From assembly GCA_022496805.1 (NCBI GenBank), contig CM040088.1, positions 12,927,001 through 12,991,000 of the forward strand: a stretch of DNA of 64,000 bases, read 5' to 3'. Under the pieces are notes generated by a model. The model made no database searches, had not been told where the DNA came from, and worked only from the letters and a program-made list of their open reading frames with translations. This document shows, piece by piece, positions 22,367 to 32,244 of this stretch (positions within the stretch are counted from its first letter, which is position 1; each line of letters opens with the position of its first letter). The position numbers and the translations under genes are program-made. The stretch comes from Pohlia nutans. Taxonomy: Eukaryota; Streptophyta; Bryopsida; Bryales; Mniaceae.

Positions 22367-25256
22367 TCATGCATCTGCAACTCCGAAGGAGCGTTTGGCA
22401 GCGTCAAGGGTGTTGGACAACAACATGGCTATAGTCATTGGTCCCACTCCTCCTGGCACCGGCGTGATGAGAGATGCTACTTGCCTGGCCTCCTCGTAGC
22501 ACACATCTCCTACCAATCGGTATCCCTTCTTTGTCGATGGGTCCTGCATCCAAAGCAATCAAAACGGATTTAACATGACCCATTCCATACTGAGAAAAAT
22601 GTCATTCAGATGGGGCCACATTTTGTACCACCAGAATCAGTGCAGCATTGCATGTGTTGGGCAGTAAAATCGGATGAATAAAATTGGACAGAAGAAAGTT
22701 ACTATATGACCTACTCAAAACTGCGAAGAAAATACATGAGGGGAAAATTTGAGCTTGAGGACAACAGTGATGAGGTGCTTACATCCACAGCATTAATGCC
22801 AACGTCGATCACCACAGCTCCTGGCTTGAGCCAGTCACCGCGAACCATTTCAGCTTTCCCCACCGCGGCGATCACAATGTCAGCTTCCTTCACTATTTCT
22901 GCCGGGTTTAGTGTGTTGGAATGCACCACCGTCACGGTTGCATTTTGTCGCTGGCATGGAGACACTCACAACATAAGAAAGCTTGAAACAAGGACGAGAA
23001 TCTCTCTGCAAGACATATATGACATGATATTGGCACAATGATGGCAGGGCACCAACAGAATTGATCTGATCTGATTTGCACCGAAAATAGCTTGAATTCT
23101 GCAAATTTATCTTGAGTTCTTCAAAACTGGCATTTTACCTTCGGGTGCCTGAGGGGCTCTGGCATGAGGGAGGTGTGACAGTACCTGTAAAAGCTGAGCA
23201 GCGGGGGTGCCCACGATATTACTGCGGCCGATGACCACAGCACGTTTCCCTTTCATTTGAACGCCCGAGCGCACCAGCAACTCGATGCATCCCTTGGGTG
23301 TGCACGACACAAACAGCGGCTTCCTTCCTTGCATGCACAACGTTCCCACATTGATGGGGTGGAATCCATCCACGTCCTTCTCGAAGCTCACCGCTTCCAG
23401 CACGGCCTCCTCATTGATATGCTGAAAGAAAAAACACAACACAACATTCTTTACCAATGCAACTGGAGTCCCTTGTGAAACTAATCTCACAAACAGGGGC
23501 CACTAACTGTGAAAGGCAATCAATGTGTCAAGCTATCTCCCAAGATACCTCCCCTTGCAAGCAAGCGTCCATTTGCATATTCGTCACTCCATTTCAAGCC
23601 TGGTAACGAATGTTATGCAGGTGTAAAAGCCAAATTCCATGGGTTTGAGAAGCTGCCCATGGAACAAAGCAAGAGGAGGGGAATATTGGAACTTGGGTTT
23701 GTCTCATACCCGGCCATGAAGTTGTGCATGTTCCATGGACATGAACAAATTTTATTGGTTAGGGAGAAGTTGCCATAAAGTCTTGGGCTTGAGAAAGCTC
23801 CATACTTCATGACAACTTCTCCACAACCTCTCCTCTTTTTTCTCAAAAGCTCACTTGAAAACATGTGGAACTTGGTCCCCCGAAGTCCCTAAAACTTGTC
23901 TTTTAGTGAGAGACTTCACCCATGGAACTTGGCCCTAATACCGTCGTGTGCAACCTGAGAGGGGGAACTTACTTTGGGAAGAGGAAGCTGGACCAAGATG
24001 CCATGGACGTCAGGGTCATCGTTGAAGTGCTTCACATGATTCACCACGTCCTCTTGAGTGGCGTCCTCGGGTAACGTGACGCCGAAGGACGCAAAGCCCA
24101 CCTCCTCGCACGCTTTCTTCTTGCTGCGCACATACGTCTCCGAGTCTTTCCGAGTGCCAACCAACACCACAGCCAGGCCTGGCACCTTTCCCACTGACTC
24201 TTTCAGAGTTGCCACTTCGCCCGCAATCTCCTTCCGAATCTGCCCCGCTATCGACTTCCCATCGATCACACCTCCTCGCCGCTCTGTTGCAGCAACAGCT
24301 ACTGAATACACAAAACAATTCAACCGAGGCTATCAATTCCCTTTCAAAAGAGCACCAAAAGCAAACCCACAGCTAACAACATCAATAACAACAACACGGA
24401 ATAGTAAGCTTGGCCAGAAACTGAGCATGAACAATTTAACCGAGGCTATCAATTTCCTTTCAAAAGACCACCAAAAGCAAACCCACAGCTAGCAACATCA
24501 ACAACAACAACAACAACAACAACAACACGGAATAGTTAGCTTGGCCAGATACTGAGCATGCACAATTCAACCGAGGCTATGAATTCCCTTTCTAAAGGCC
24601 ACCAAAAGCAAACCTACAGCTAGCAACATCAACAACAACACGGAATAGTAAGCTTGGAAAAACGAAACCCCAGATACGCAGCACGGGCAATTCAACCGAG
24701 GTTATCAATTCGCTTTCTTTTCTCTAAAGAGCACCAAGAGAAAACTCACAGCTAGCTCCATGTGACAACAACAAAACGTCAGTGTACGCTTGGAAATAAC
24801 GAAACCCATACCAGAACTCTTCCTTAAACCCTAAACCCTGCGTTCACAGAGGTGCAAACCAGAGACTATACCAGTCTGTAACCCACTGATGCTGCTGCTA
24901 CATCGCACACTCTTCACGACCCCGATGACATTCAAGCCAGGCGAAGCGCGGGCCGGAATGCACGCCGCGAGACTCGTCCTTTCCATGGCGCCTAACCTTC
25001 GTGGTCCCTGCGAGAATGACAAAAAGCAACGTGAAAAAATCTCTTTACAAGATTGCCAATACAAGAGTATTCTACAATACCACCCTAAGAAATTCCACAT
25101 TGACAAAATTGGGTGTACCCTAATTCCCGAACAACAAGGCATAGCTCGATTCCCGACCCAGCGATGAAACGAACATGTTGAGCAAGCACATCAAGACAAT
25201 CGATTGGACTGAATTTTGCTTACCACGGCTCCACGAGCTAATTGGAGCGCCTCCAT
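22367..25256 (-). CDS. FOLD: Bifunctional methylenetetrahydrofolate dehydrogenase/cyclohydrolase (FolD), probably organellar
   Basis: Catalyses NADP-linked oxidation of 5,10-methylene-THF and hydrolysis of the methenyl form to 10-formyl-THF in one-carbon metabolism. Six exons join in frame: 25256-25224, 25007-24848, 24301-23973, 23421-23185, 22950-22783, 22543-22367; total 1104 nt, 367 aa. Motifs: [13 protein letters not shown] (catalytic Lys), [37 protein letters not shown] (dinucleotide binding), VVIDVGIN and [19 protein letters not shown]. About 70 residues rich in Ala, Arg and Ser precede the catalytic domain, like a plastid or mitochondrial transit peptide; the first Met ([11 protein letters not shown]) joins the second exon without a frame break. 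The exon 2 donor and exon 3 acceptor are the least certain, because an alternative acceptor lies 3 nt downstream. Introns hold tandem repeats and MITE remnants. Confidence 0.93.
22570..22790. repeat. Degenerate TTAA-family MITE in FolD intron 5
   Basis: CAGATGGGGCCACATTTTGT, CAGAATCAGTG and CATTGCATGTGTTGG match the interiors of copies at 37553, 40250 and 41444. The left edge TTAACATGACC is altered and the right edge is lost near the exon 5 donor. Confidence 0.55.
23622..23938. repeat. Inverted-end repeat in FolD intron 3, family 'W'
   Basis: AAATTCCATGGGTTTGAGAA at the left and CTTCACCCATGGAACTTGGC at the right are inverted ends. The right half matches 42780-42975 (CATACTTCATGACAACTTCT, AACTTGTCTTTTAGTGAGA). 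A dispersed MITE-like family with at least two copies here. Confidence 0.6.
24318..24800. repeat. ~120 bp tandem repeat, four units, FolD intron 2
   Basis: Four units each contain CAACCGAGGCTATCAATTCC, then ACCAAAAGCAAACCCACAGC, then a variable (CAA)n tract and AGTAAGCTTGG. They fill most of intron 2. The (CAA)n length differs between units (longest near 24500-24525). Confidence 0.85.
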
Positions 25257-25630
25257 CGCAACGAGAGACGCGCGCAAGGATTTTTCTGTGCAATGCTAAG
25301 TTGTAAGAGGCGGCCCTCCTCACAACACTACTCACATACAACTAGGGAGCAAGCTTCTCTTTTGCCTGAGAGTTCCTCGTTCCGTGACCGACTCCCGAGG
25401 CGACTGGATGAAACTTCCCAATGAAAGAACCCCAATCGAATCCCCGTTTTATTCGTGGCCATCCCGGGTTGCATTTATCCGGTAAGGACGCATCTTCAGT
25501 GCCATTAGATCAGTTTGTACGTTATTGGAAATTTCAAATGCCATATCTTCTTTATCATCGTCATGTTGGTTGAAACGATGCTAATATTCTTCTGGATCAG
25601 CGTGTCATGTAAAACACGTCCGTCAACCAC

Positions 25631-25639
25631 TTAGGGTTT
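25631..25639. promoter_or_regulatory. Telo-box upstream of FolD
   Basis: TTAGGGTTT (AAACCCTAA on the minus strand) lies about 375 bp upstream of the FolD start. This motif is common in promoters of plant genes for growing tissue. A function here is inferred only. Confidence 0.35.
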
Positions 25640-25669
25640 CGAGGAAATTTTTCATAGACGTGGGATGCA

Positions 25670-25760
25670 CCAGACCTTCAGCTACTGTAGCGAAAATTTC
25701 TCCAAAAGATACCTTATATTGGAGAGTTTTTTTGCTACTGTAGCTGAGGCTTCGCAAGGT
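25670..25760. repeat. Inverted repeat between FolD and MAPR2-like genes
   Basis: CTTCAGCTACTGTAGCGAAAA and TTTTGCTACTGTAGCTGAGG (20 bases shown) are inverted copies around a short spacer in the shared upstream region. Confidence 0.6.
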
Positions 25761-26116
25761 CTGTTTTATTTCCGGCACCGCTGCTGCAAAATCGATAAAT
25801 TCACACATCTCGGCAACGACGAAGAACTCGCGGTTGGAAGGAGACAGATGGTGCTGCATTCGGGTCAAAGGCCAGGGCCATGAGTCAACTATTCAGACAA
25901 AAAGCAATAGCAGTTGCACAAGCCCCAACCAAAAGTATACGAATGGCATTGGTGGTTGGTGGGTGGGACCACTGCAAGGAACCTTCCAGGCTCACTGCAT
26001 TTCCAACACTCCGTCCGGCTATTGTTCACAACATATCTCGGCAGTGAGGCTTGCAAGGCGATCGAAACAATTGTTGCACCAATTCTGCGAGCCAGCTTCT
26101 TCTTCGCCAAGCCCTG

Positions 26117-26258
26117 GTAAGTGTGCTCAACCCTGCTTTGGCGTTACCAGGGTTTCGTGAATAAGTTCGATTTCATTTTGTTAGGAATCAAACGAACTGC
26201 TTCCCAAATCGCTAGAGTTTTAGACAGAGAGAATCTTCATGTGGGTGCGTGTGTGCAG
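26117..26258 (+). other. Putative 5' UTR intron of the MAPR2-like gene
   Basis: A strong donor (CCCTG followed by GTAAGTG) and an acceptor (GTGTGCAG) bracket 142 bp ending 12 bp before the start codon. Inferred from consensus only. Confidence 0.4.
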
Positions 26259-26270
26259 AGAGAATTGACA

Positions 26271-26588
26271 ATGGCGAGCATCGGGGACATCACGGAAGCG
26301 CAGCTGAGCCGGTACGACGGCAGCAACCGCAGCTTACCGATCCTGGTGGCCATCCGGGGCAAGATATACGACGTGAGCAGCGGCCAGTCGTTCTACGGGC
26401 CGGGAGGCTCGTACGCCATGTTCTCCGGCAAGGACGCCAGCCGCGCGCTGGCCAAGATGTCCACTAAATCGGAGGACGTGGTGGCGGACATCGACGACTT
26501 GACGGAAAAGGAGCTGGGCGTGCTGGACGACTGGGACCGCAAGTTCGCCGCCAAGTACCCCGTCGTGGGCCGCGTCGCCAGCTCCTAG
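26271..26588 (+). CDS. Membrane-associated progesterone receptor-like (MAPR2-type) cytochrome b5-fold protein
   Basis: Single exon, 105 aa. The whole protein is one cytochrome b5-like heme/steroid-binding domain: SIGDITEAQLSRYDGS, then the fold signature YDVSSGQSFYGPGGSYAMFS, GKDASRALAKMS, and the C-terminal LTEKELGVLDDW and KYPVVGRV. Tyr residues in the GPGGSY region correspond to heme-contact positions of the MAPR family. There is no N-terminal membrane segment, unlike MSBP1, and length matches the small Arabidopsis MAPR2 type, so it is likely soluble or peripheral. The start ATG at 26271 is preferred over longer open reading from 26121, because homology begins here and the upstream part looks like leader/intron. 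It is strongly GC-rich in its coding part and divergent from FolD. Confidence 0.93.
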   Translation: MASIGDITEAQLSRYDGSNRSLPILVAIRGKIYDVSSGQSFYGPGGSYAMFSGKDASRALAKMSTKSEDVVADIDDLTEKELGVLDDWDRKFAAKYPVVGRVASS

Positions 26589-27130
26589 ACCACCGCGCCA
26601 TGTTGCAGCCCACTCTCGTGTAGTATGTAAAGAGTCACTGTGCTAATACTTTACTTGATCGATCTCCGCAGCCTTGAATGTGTGCATTCAGGCAGACACA
26701 ATATGTTACACTGTAAATCTCTTGTAACTTAATGGCCAGCTCCATCGTTGCCAGCTCTGGTTCATGGTGATGGTTGTTGTTGCATCTTGGCTGATTTGAG
26801 TTTCCGAATGAGCAGCATCTGAGAGCAACCACACCTTTTTCTTCCCATTCTTAATCTTCACTTTCTCTTTGAATTGTGGAGGACCCATTCTCTGAAGATT
26901 GAGAAGTTTCATTCTTCTCCTCCAGAGGTGAATGAAGATTGAGAAACCGTGACGATTGAGAAGCCGGGAGAAGATTAACAAGCTGTGTACATTCTCATTC
27001 TTCACACGGTGAGAAGGGAAGTCACACCTTCTTCATGTAAAATTGGCTCCACGTTTCTCTCCCAAGGTTAAACTTCTCGGAAGAGGTGTGACGAAATGCA
27101 CTGACTGCTGCAGTGACCAAGAAGGTGAGT

Positions 27131-27899
27131 GGAGTCACTAAAGCAATGGTTAGGTCATCGTGTACATGCCACCTTTGTCATTATTCTGTTGTTGCTTTGC
27201 GCAAACCATTCTTGGGTTTTGTCTTGGCGCATTGTGTGAGATGTGGAGGCGCGGACCGGCCTGGGCCGTGGCCCAAGGATGGAGAAGATTAGGGTTGGGG
27301 TATCAGGCCGTGACATTGACGGAGTGTGGCGGAGCGACAAGGGGAAGCACGTAGAGGTGCCGTTGCCGATGCACGGCGTGACAGGCAAGTACGCAACAGC
27401 GCTGTACATCACGGCGGTGAAGGTGAACACGCTAGACCCTGTGCGGGGCGACTTGGAGCAGATCGCGGGCGTGGCGGGCATGGACACGTTGTTCTCGGAG
27501 TTCATGCGCGACCTGTCAGTGCCCAAGCCGGCGCACATGAAGGCCTACGAGGACATCTTCAAGGAGACCAAGTTCCACAAGGTCTCCAAGAACTTCATGT
27601 TCGTGATGGCGGAGAACGGGCGCCTCACGTTTGTGCCCCACATTTTTACCTCCTATTGCGAGCCCTTGCTGGCACACCGCGGCGAGGTGGAGGTGCAGGT
27701 CACAACGGCCTTGGAGCTGACGGCCTCCGACTTGGAGGAGATTAAGAAAGCCTTGGGCGGGGTTTTGAAGAAAGGCAACGTCAAGATCACGCAGCACATA
27801 GACCACAGCATCATTGGCGGCATTGTGGTGGCCATCGGTGACAAGTTCATCGACCGCAGAATCAAGATGATGAAGAAAGTGTCGTCCGAGGCTGTCTGA
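27131..27899 (+). pseudogene. ATP synthase OSCP (subunit O) intronless copy 2
   Basis: Same family as copy 1 with mature motifs ALYITAVKVNTLDPVRG, LFSEFMRD, AENGRLTFVP, LAHRGEVEVQVTTALEL and SIIGGIVVAIGDKF, open from 27243 to 27899. It lacks the residues matching LSIA of copy 1 (a 12 nt in-frame loss). The transit-like leader region (27146 onward) is conserved in DNA but shifted by one base relative to copy 1 and runs into a stop, so no intact precursor is encoded. Flanking DNA is shared with copy 1 on both sides, then interrupted by about 350 bp (27948-28297) before a further 30 bp of homology. Best read as a processed or duplicated pseudogene; expression of the mature part cannot be excluded. 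Confidence 0.78.
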
Positions 27900-27947
27900 T
27901 CGCCATTAGCTCGTTCTGGTTAGCAAATCTGTTGCGTCAATTACAAT

Positions 27948-28297
27948 CGGCTTTCTCTCATTCTTCGATCGCAATTCTTCAACATCCCTTGATCGATGTT
28001 GCATACCTTCCGATCCTGCCTCTTCTTGTAATACCGTCGCTTTGTTGCATGCATTGAACTAATTGCTCTTTTGCAAGACCACTGAATGCACCCTCTCACG
28101 TGCAGACGAGTTGTGTTGTCAAGGTGCAAGATTTGCAATTGCAAGTGTTCAACATCCCCTGATCGATGCGTGCTATCACAATTGCAAGCTGCATTATGAT
28201 CGTCACTTGGCTGTACCCATTGATCTAAATACTCTTGTGTAGGACCACTCTCATGTCAGTGGCATGTAGAGATTCGTTGTTGCTGGTGGATACTCGC
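27948..28297. repeat. Insert with ~170 bp diverged tandem repeat after OSCP copy 2
   Basis: CTTCAACATCCCTTGATCGA recurs as GTTCAACATCCCCTGATCGA about 170 bp later, followed by parallel segments (GACCACT, GTGCAGACGAGTTG / CATGTAGAGATTCGTTG). The insert separates two blocks that are contiguous in OSCP copy 1. Confidence 0.6.
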
Positions 28298-28327
28298 AGC
28301 ACTGTGGGGATTTTCATTTTCCTGCAG

Positions 28328-29360
28328 GTGCTTGGGTTGCAATCCCTTTCGTTTCGGGCTTCCAGGAGCTCTCGTTTGATCGTGTGTGTGATCGTGGTAT
28401 GGGGATGTGACCATCTTATGTTGTGCTTTCTCAATACATTGAATTTTCTTTCAAATACAGACAGAAATGTGTGAGTTACGTGTGTTGAGCATCTTGCACA
28501 CTACAAGGAGACGGCGTTGATTTTCACTCGGTAGGTGAGTCAAACGGTGTTGCTTTGCACTCACTGCACAGGCGCTCAAGACTTGGTGAGTGCGATTTGT
28601 CACCTAGGACAAGTGTGTACACTCTGACATTGTTCTGAGTGAGAAGCGACGCCTTTACTAGTAGTGGCAGAGGAAAAAGGTTGTCAACGTCGGCTCCTTT
28701 AGACTGTGCTTTAAGAACAAGTGGAAGAGAAGCATTTCCTGTGTATGTCCCATCTCTGTGCACGTGGGCTGGCTCCTCATTGTTTCAAATTCTTCTCGGT
28801 CCAGTTTTGCGAATTCGGTTCTACAAAAGCATTAGAAAATGTTGCTCCGTAGTAGGCGACGGTGTTGCAGATACAACCTCACCTCTTTAATGTCACAGCC
28901 AGCCTAAGTACATGTGATTATCAATGTAAAGGTGACATTAAAGAAGTAGTTTGGGATTGCAACAGTCAAGAAGGTATTTTGTCAAACTTATCACTTTTGT
29001 ATGCAACTTCTTTTGACACACTAGAGTACAATAATAGTGGTTATTGTAGAAATTGGACAGTAGAGTAATGATTCCTTTGTTTTTTAGGCACTTGTGCTTT
29101 TATTGCTCACTCCAAAAAAAATTAATTGGTATTCACAGAAAATTAGACACTTCATCAATAATTAATGAATGCTAGTACCCACTTCTTGAGATAAAAATTA
29201 ATTGGTGATTGAGAGGATGTGGTTTTATATTTCTCTTTTTAAAGATTTATTTTTACATTGTAAAAGTTATTAATTTACTAAATCTCTTGAACTTTTTTGA
29301 CGTAAACTTAAATGTCCTATAACATCATATAGGCAAAAAGAACATCCAATGAATGACCTT
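28328..29360. other. Intergenic DNA
   Basis: Moderate to low GC with no recognised gene. CACTACAAGGAGACGG at about 28499 resembles a CACTA-type end, but no matching inverted end was found. Confidence 0.4.
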
Positions 29361-29590
29361 TTCCTTATTGTTGAATGATCTTCCATTTACTATTGGATGA
29401 TATTTTGTGCACTATTGAATGATCTTTTATGTTCTATTGGATGATCTTCCATCCGCTTACTATTAAATGATCTTCTTTGTACTATTGGATGATCTTCTGT
29501 CCGCTTAATGTTGAACGATCTTTTGCTTACTATTGGATGATCTTTTGCATATTATTGAATGAACTTCCACTTACTATCAAATGATTTCAA
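29360..29590. repeat. ~28 bp minisatellite
   Basis: About eight diverged units of the type CTATTGGATGATCTTTTGCT follow one another. No coding frame spans the array. Confidence 0.8.
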
Positions 29591-29954
29591 TTCACTAATG
29601 GTGATTGCTATGCACAATTATAGGCTTGTACTTTTGGGAGTAAAGTTAAAAATACCCCATTTACCAAACCACTAAGAGCATCTTGCACCCTTCTCCCTGC
29701 AATTCACCCCTTGACCCCTATCATCACATCCAAAATTTGGTGTTAGAAGTTATCGTCTCCACATCCTTGAACCACTATGTGCTCCTCTATAAAGTCCGCA
29801 AACCAATCACAATCGCTATACATGGGTAATCATTATTGTTCATCAATTTAGGATACCGAGCTGTTCCTTCAATTAGCTTTAGAGGGACGTATTTAGGTAT
29901 CACTATATCGTGCTCATATTCCGTGGCTTTCTCGAAAACCTTGAATTTTCAACA

Positions 29955-31166
29955 TTAACCCCTAAATGACAAAGGGGGTAAAGGCAAAACCTAGATGTGT
30001 TATAAAATGTTACTTCTACAACTTTGATGAAGTTTGGTCCAAAAGAGAATTTCTCCTTTTTCCCTTCTCCTCAATATAAAGGAGGAAGAGGGAGGAAGAG
30101 TGAGGGAGGGAGAGTGAGGGAGGGTTTATGTAGGATGGAGGGGAAAAAAAAGGAAAGGGGAGGAGGGAAGGAGGGAGGGTTAAAATTAGAGTAGGATCCG
30201 CATGCACGGACCCTCTCTGCCCGGAAAAAGCGGAAGCAAATTTTTATTTTATTTTATTTTATTTTTTAAATTTTTTAAATTTTTGTTTGGGCCTGTATTG
30301 GATTCAGCCATCGGCTACTCCCTGATTTTTACTTTTTTAAAAATTTTTTAACGTTTAAACTCCAAAAATGGCAAGGTGAAGAGAAACAAAAAGGAAGACA
30401 AGAAGAAGACTAGAAGAAAAAGAGGAAGACTAGAAGAAAAAGAAGAAGGAAGACAAGAAAGAAGACAAGAAAGAAAAAACAAGATAAAAGAAAAGAAAAG
30501 AAAATATAAAGATAAAGATAAAGATAAAAGATAAAAATAAGAATACAAAATAAATAAATATATATATTTTTTTTTTTACAACGTAAGGGATTGAAGAAAG
30601 ACAAAAATCGCTGTTTTTTAAAGAATTTTCAAACAAATTTTTTTAAAGCCAAATTTGCTCATGGAATGAGTGCACTTAGCCAAGTGCAAAATTAGGGAAT
30701 TGGGTGTTGAAAATGAGAAGCATGATGTTTAGTAATTATTTGTACCGTCAAACATTCAAAAAATGTTTTAGACACTCATTTAATGAATTTAGAAGCATTT
30801 ACCATTTAATATTCACCAAAATTACATAGTTTATTTTTAGAATTTTAAATTTGGTATGATTGGTTAAAACTAGACATTCTATTCTAAAATTTAAAAAAGA
30901 AAAAATTTCAAAGGAGAGAACATCATTACTTTCCCGAAATAGAAAGTTTTATAACACTAGGACATTGTTGAGGTGTTTGTCTTTGAAAAATTCCTTAGTG
31001 AACCTCAATATTGCAAATGAAATGCATCAAACAACACTAGAACATGATCTCCACCCCCAATTTTGACAGAAAATCAAAACTCAAAAAATGCGATTTTTTG
31101 ACCATGGGCAGTCATTGTTGTTTGGGCTGCAACCAAAAAATGGTTGATCGGTCATTTAGGGGTTAA
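29955..31166. mobile_element. TTAA-flanked composite element, ~1.2 kb
   Basis: Left edge TTAACCCCTAAATGAC and right edge GTCATTTAGGGGTTAA are exact inverted copies with TTAA at both ends. Inside is low-complexity DNA (AGG-rich near 30060-30180, GAAGAAA-rich near 30380-30540), and at about 30665-30709 a right terminus matching the 1.6 kb family A elements (TAGCCAAGTGCAAAATTAGG), so a truncated family A copy is nested here. Confidence 0.75.
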
Positions 31167-31341
31167 ATACAAGTACTTTTCATCCAGTTTTCATAGAACT
31201 TGTCAAAGAATCTCTTGCTTTTAGCGGTAGAATGCGAATGCTCTAAGTAAACCCATTCTAAGACCCACTAATGAGAGTAGTGAATTCGGTAAGACTGATC
31301 CGGTCCTAGATTTTGGTGAGAGAACAAAGGATGTGACATTA

Positions 31342-31494
31342 CACTACAAGCAAATTGGTCACTTCTCACTTGCTATTTTGAACCATATATTCCAAGAGTG
31401 CGTTTGGTCACATAGGACAAGAAAAATATACCTTTTTCCACTATTTCGGTCAATGAAATGTGAGTGACTGAAAGTGATAGGTTTACTTGTAGTG
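31342..31494. mobile_element. 153 bp CACTA-ended MITE
   Basis: Begins CACTACAAGCAAATTGGTCA and ends ATAGGTTTACTTGTAGTG. CACTACAAG termini are diagnostic of CACTA (En/Spm) elements. Flanking triplets TTA and TTG are near-matching, as expected for a 3 bp duplication with one change. Non-autonomous. Confidence 0.75.
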
Positions 31495-32185
31495 TTGGAG
31501 AAGGGGTATCAGAAAAGTATGGAAAAGTATCAGAACCGTGTTACTTCAGGCACTGCATGCAAGGATAAAATAAAGCACAGAATTGAACCACCCCTCTAGA
31601 CTAGAAGGTCAAGAAGAATATCCTCATAGCATCTTCATCATCTCCCGATACAGACGAGGCGACCCTCTCTCGGCAACTAGGCACACACCTTCGAAGAAAC
31701 CTGATCTCACAGAATTGATTTCACGAACAGAAAATCAATACCTTCGAAGCCACTTCAATTCCAACATCATCGTTCGGAATCAATGGAGATGCTGAAAACG
31801 ACTGAAACATTCACTCATAGTACAACACCAACATCAACACGTTCGTACTGATGAGTGCAGTCACAATCGCCAAAAGCACGGGTTTGATCGTCGCCTCTAC
31901 CAGAGGATCATCTTAATTCGACTCGAATGTCCCGATGCTGCAGAGGACACGCGATGCTTTTTCTGTTGCAGCAGAAATCCCTGGTCAGTAGCTCCATCTG
32001 TCGCGGCAGCGATTCCATGGAGACCTACCGAGGCCAGCAACGTGGCGGACCGTGCATGACGAAGCAGCTCCGATCCCATTTTTCGAATGTCCTGCTTGAA
32101 TATGCCAATGCCACCTGATTTTTCGGCTTCACAACGTCACAGTCGCGGCGTCGTCACACGTCCAAATTTGGGCTAACCCTCTTCC
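31495..32185. other. Upstream region of the GDPD gene
   Basis: GC rises toward the gene. Short open frames on both strands (31583-32118) lack recognisable domains. Probably promoter and intergenic DNA. Confidence 0.4.
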
Positions 32186-32192
32186 TATAAAT
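32186..32192 (+). promoter_or_regulatory. TATA box of the GDPD gene
   Basis: TATAAAT sits 53 bp before the start codon, followed by a short leader. Suitable position for a core promoter with a brief 5' UTR. Confidence 0.55.
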
Positions 32193-32244
32193 GAAGCTTC
32201 TGATCACACCTGGGTCTCTATCTGCACGTACAACATCGTCCATC

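Noticed and set aside
25889..26120. Upstream frames ending near the MAPR2-like leader as N-terminal extension
   Set aside because: Homology of the protein starts at 26271 and the interval contains strong donor and acceptor sites; the extension has no family support.
28497..28863. CACTA-type element starting CACTACAAGGAGACGG
   Set aside because: No matching inverted CTTGTAGTG end found downstream.
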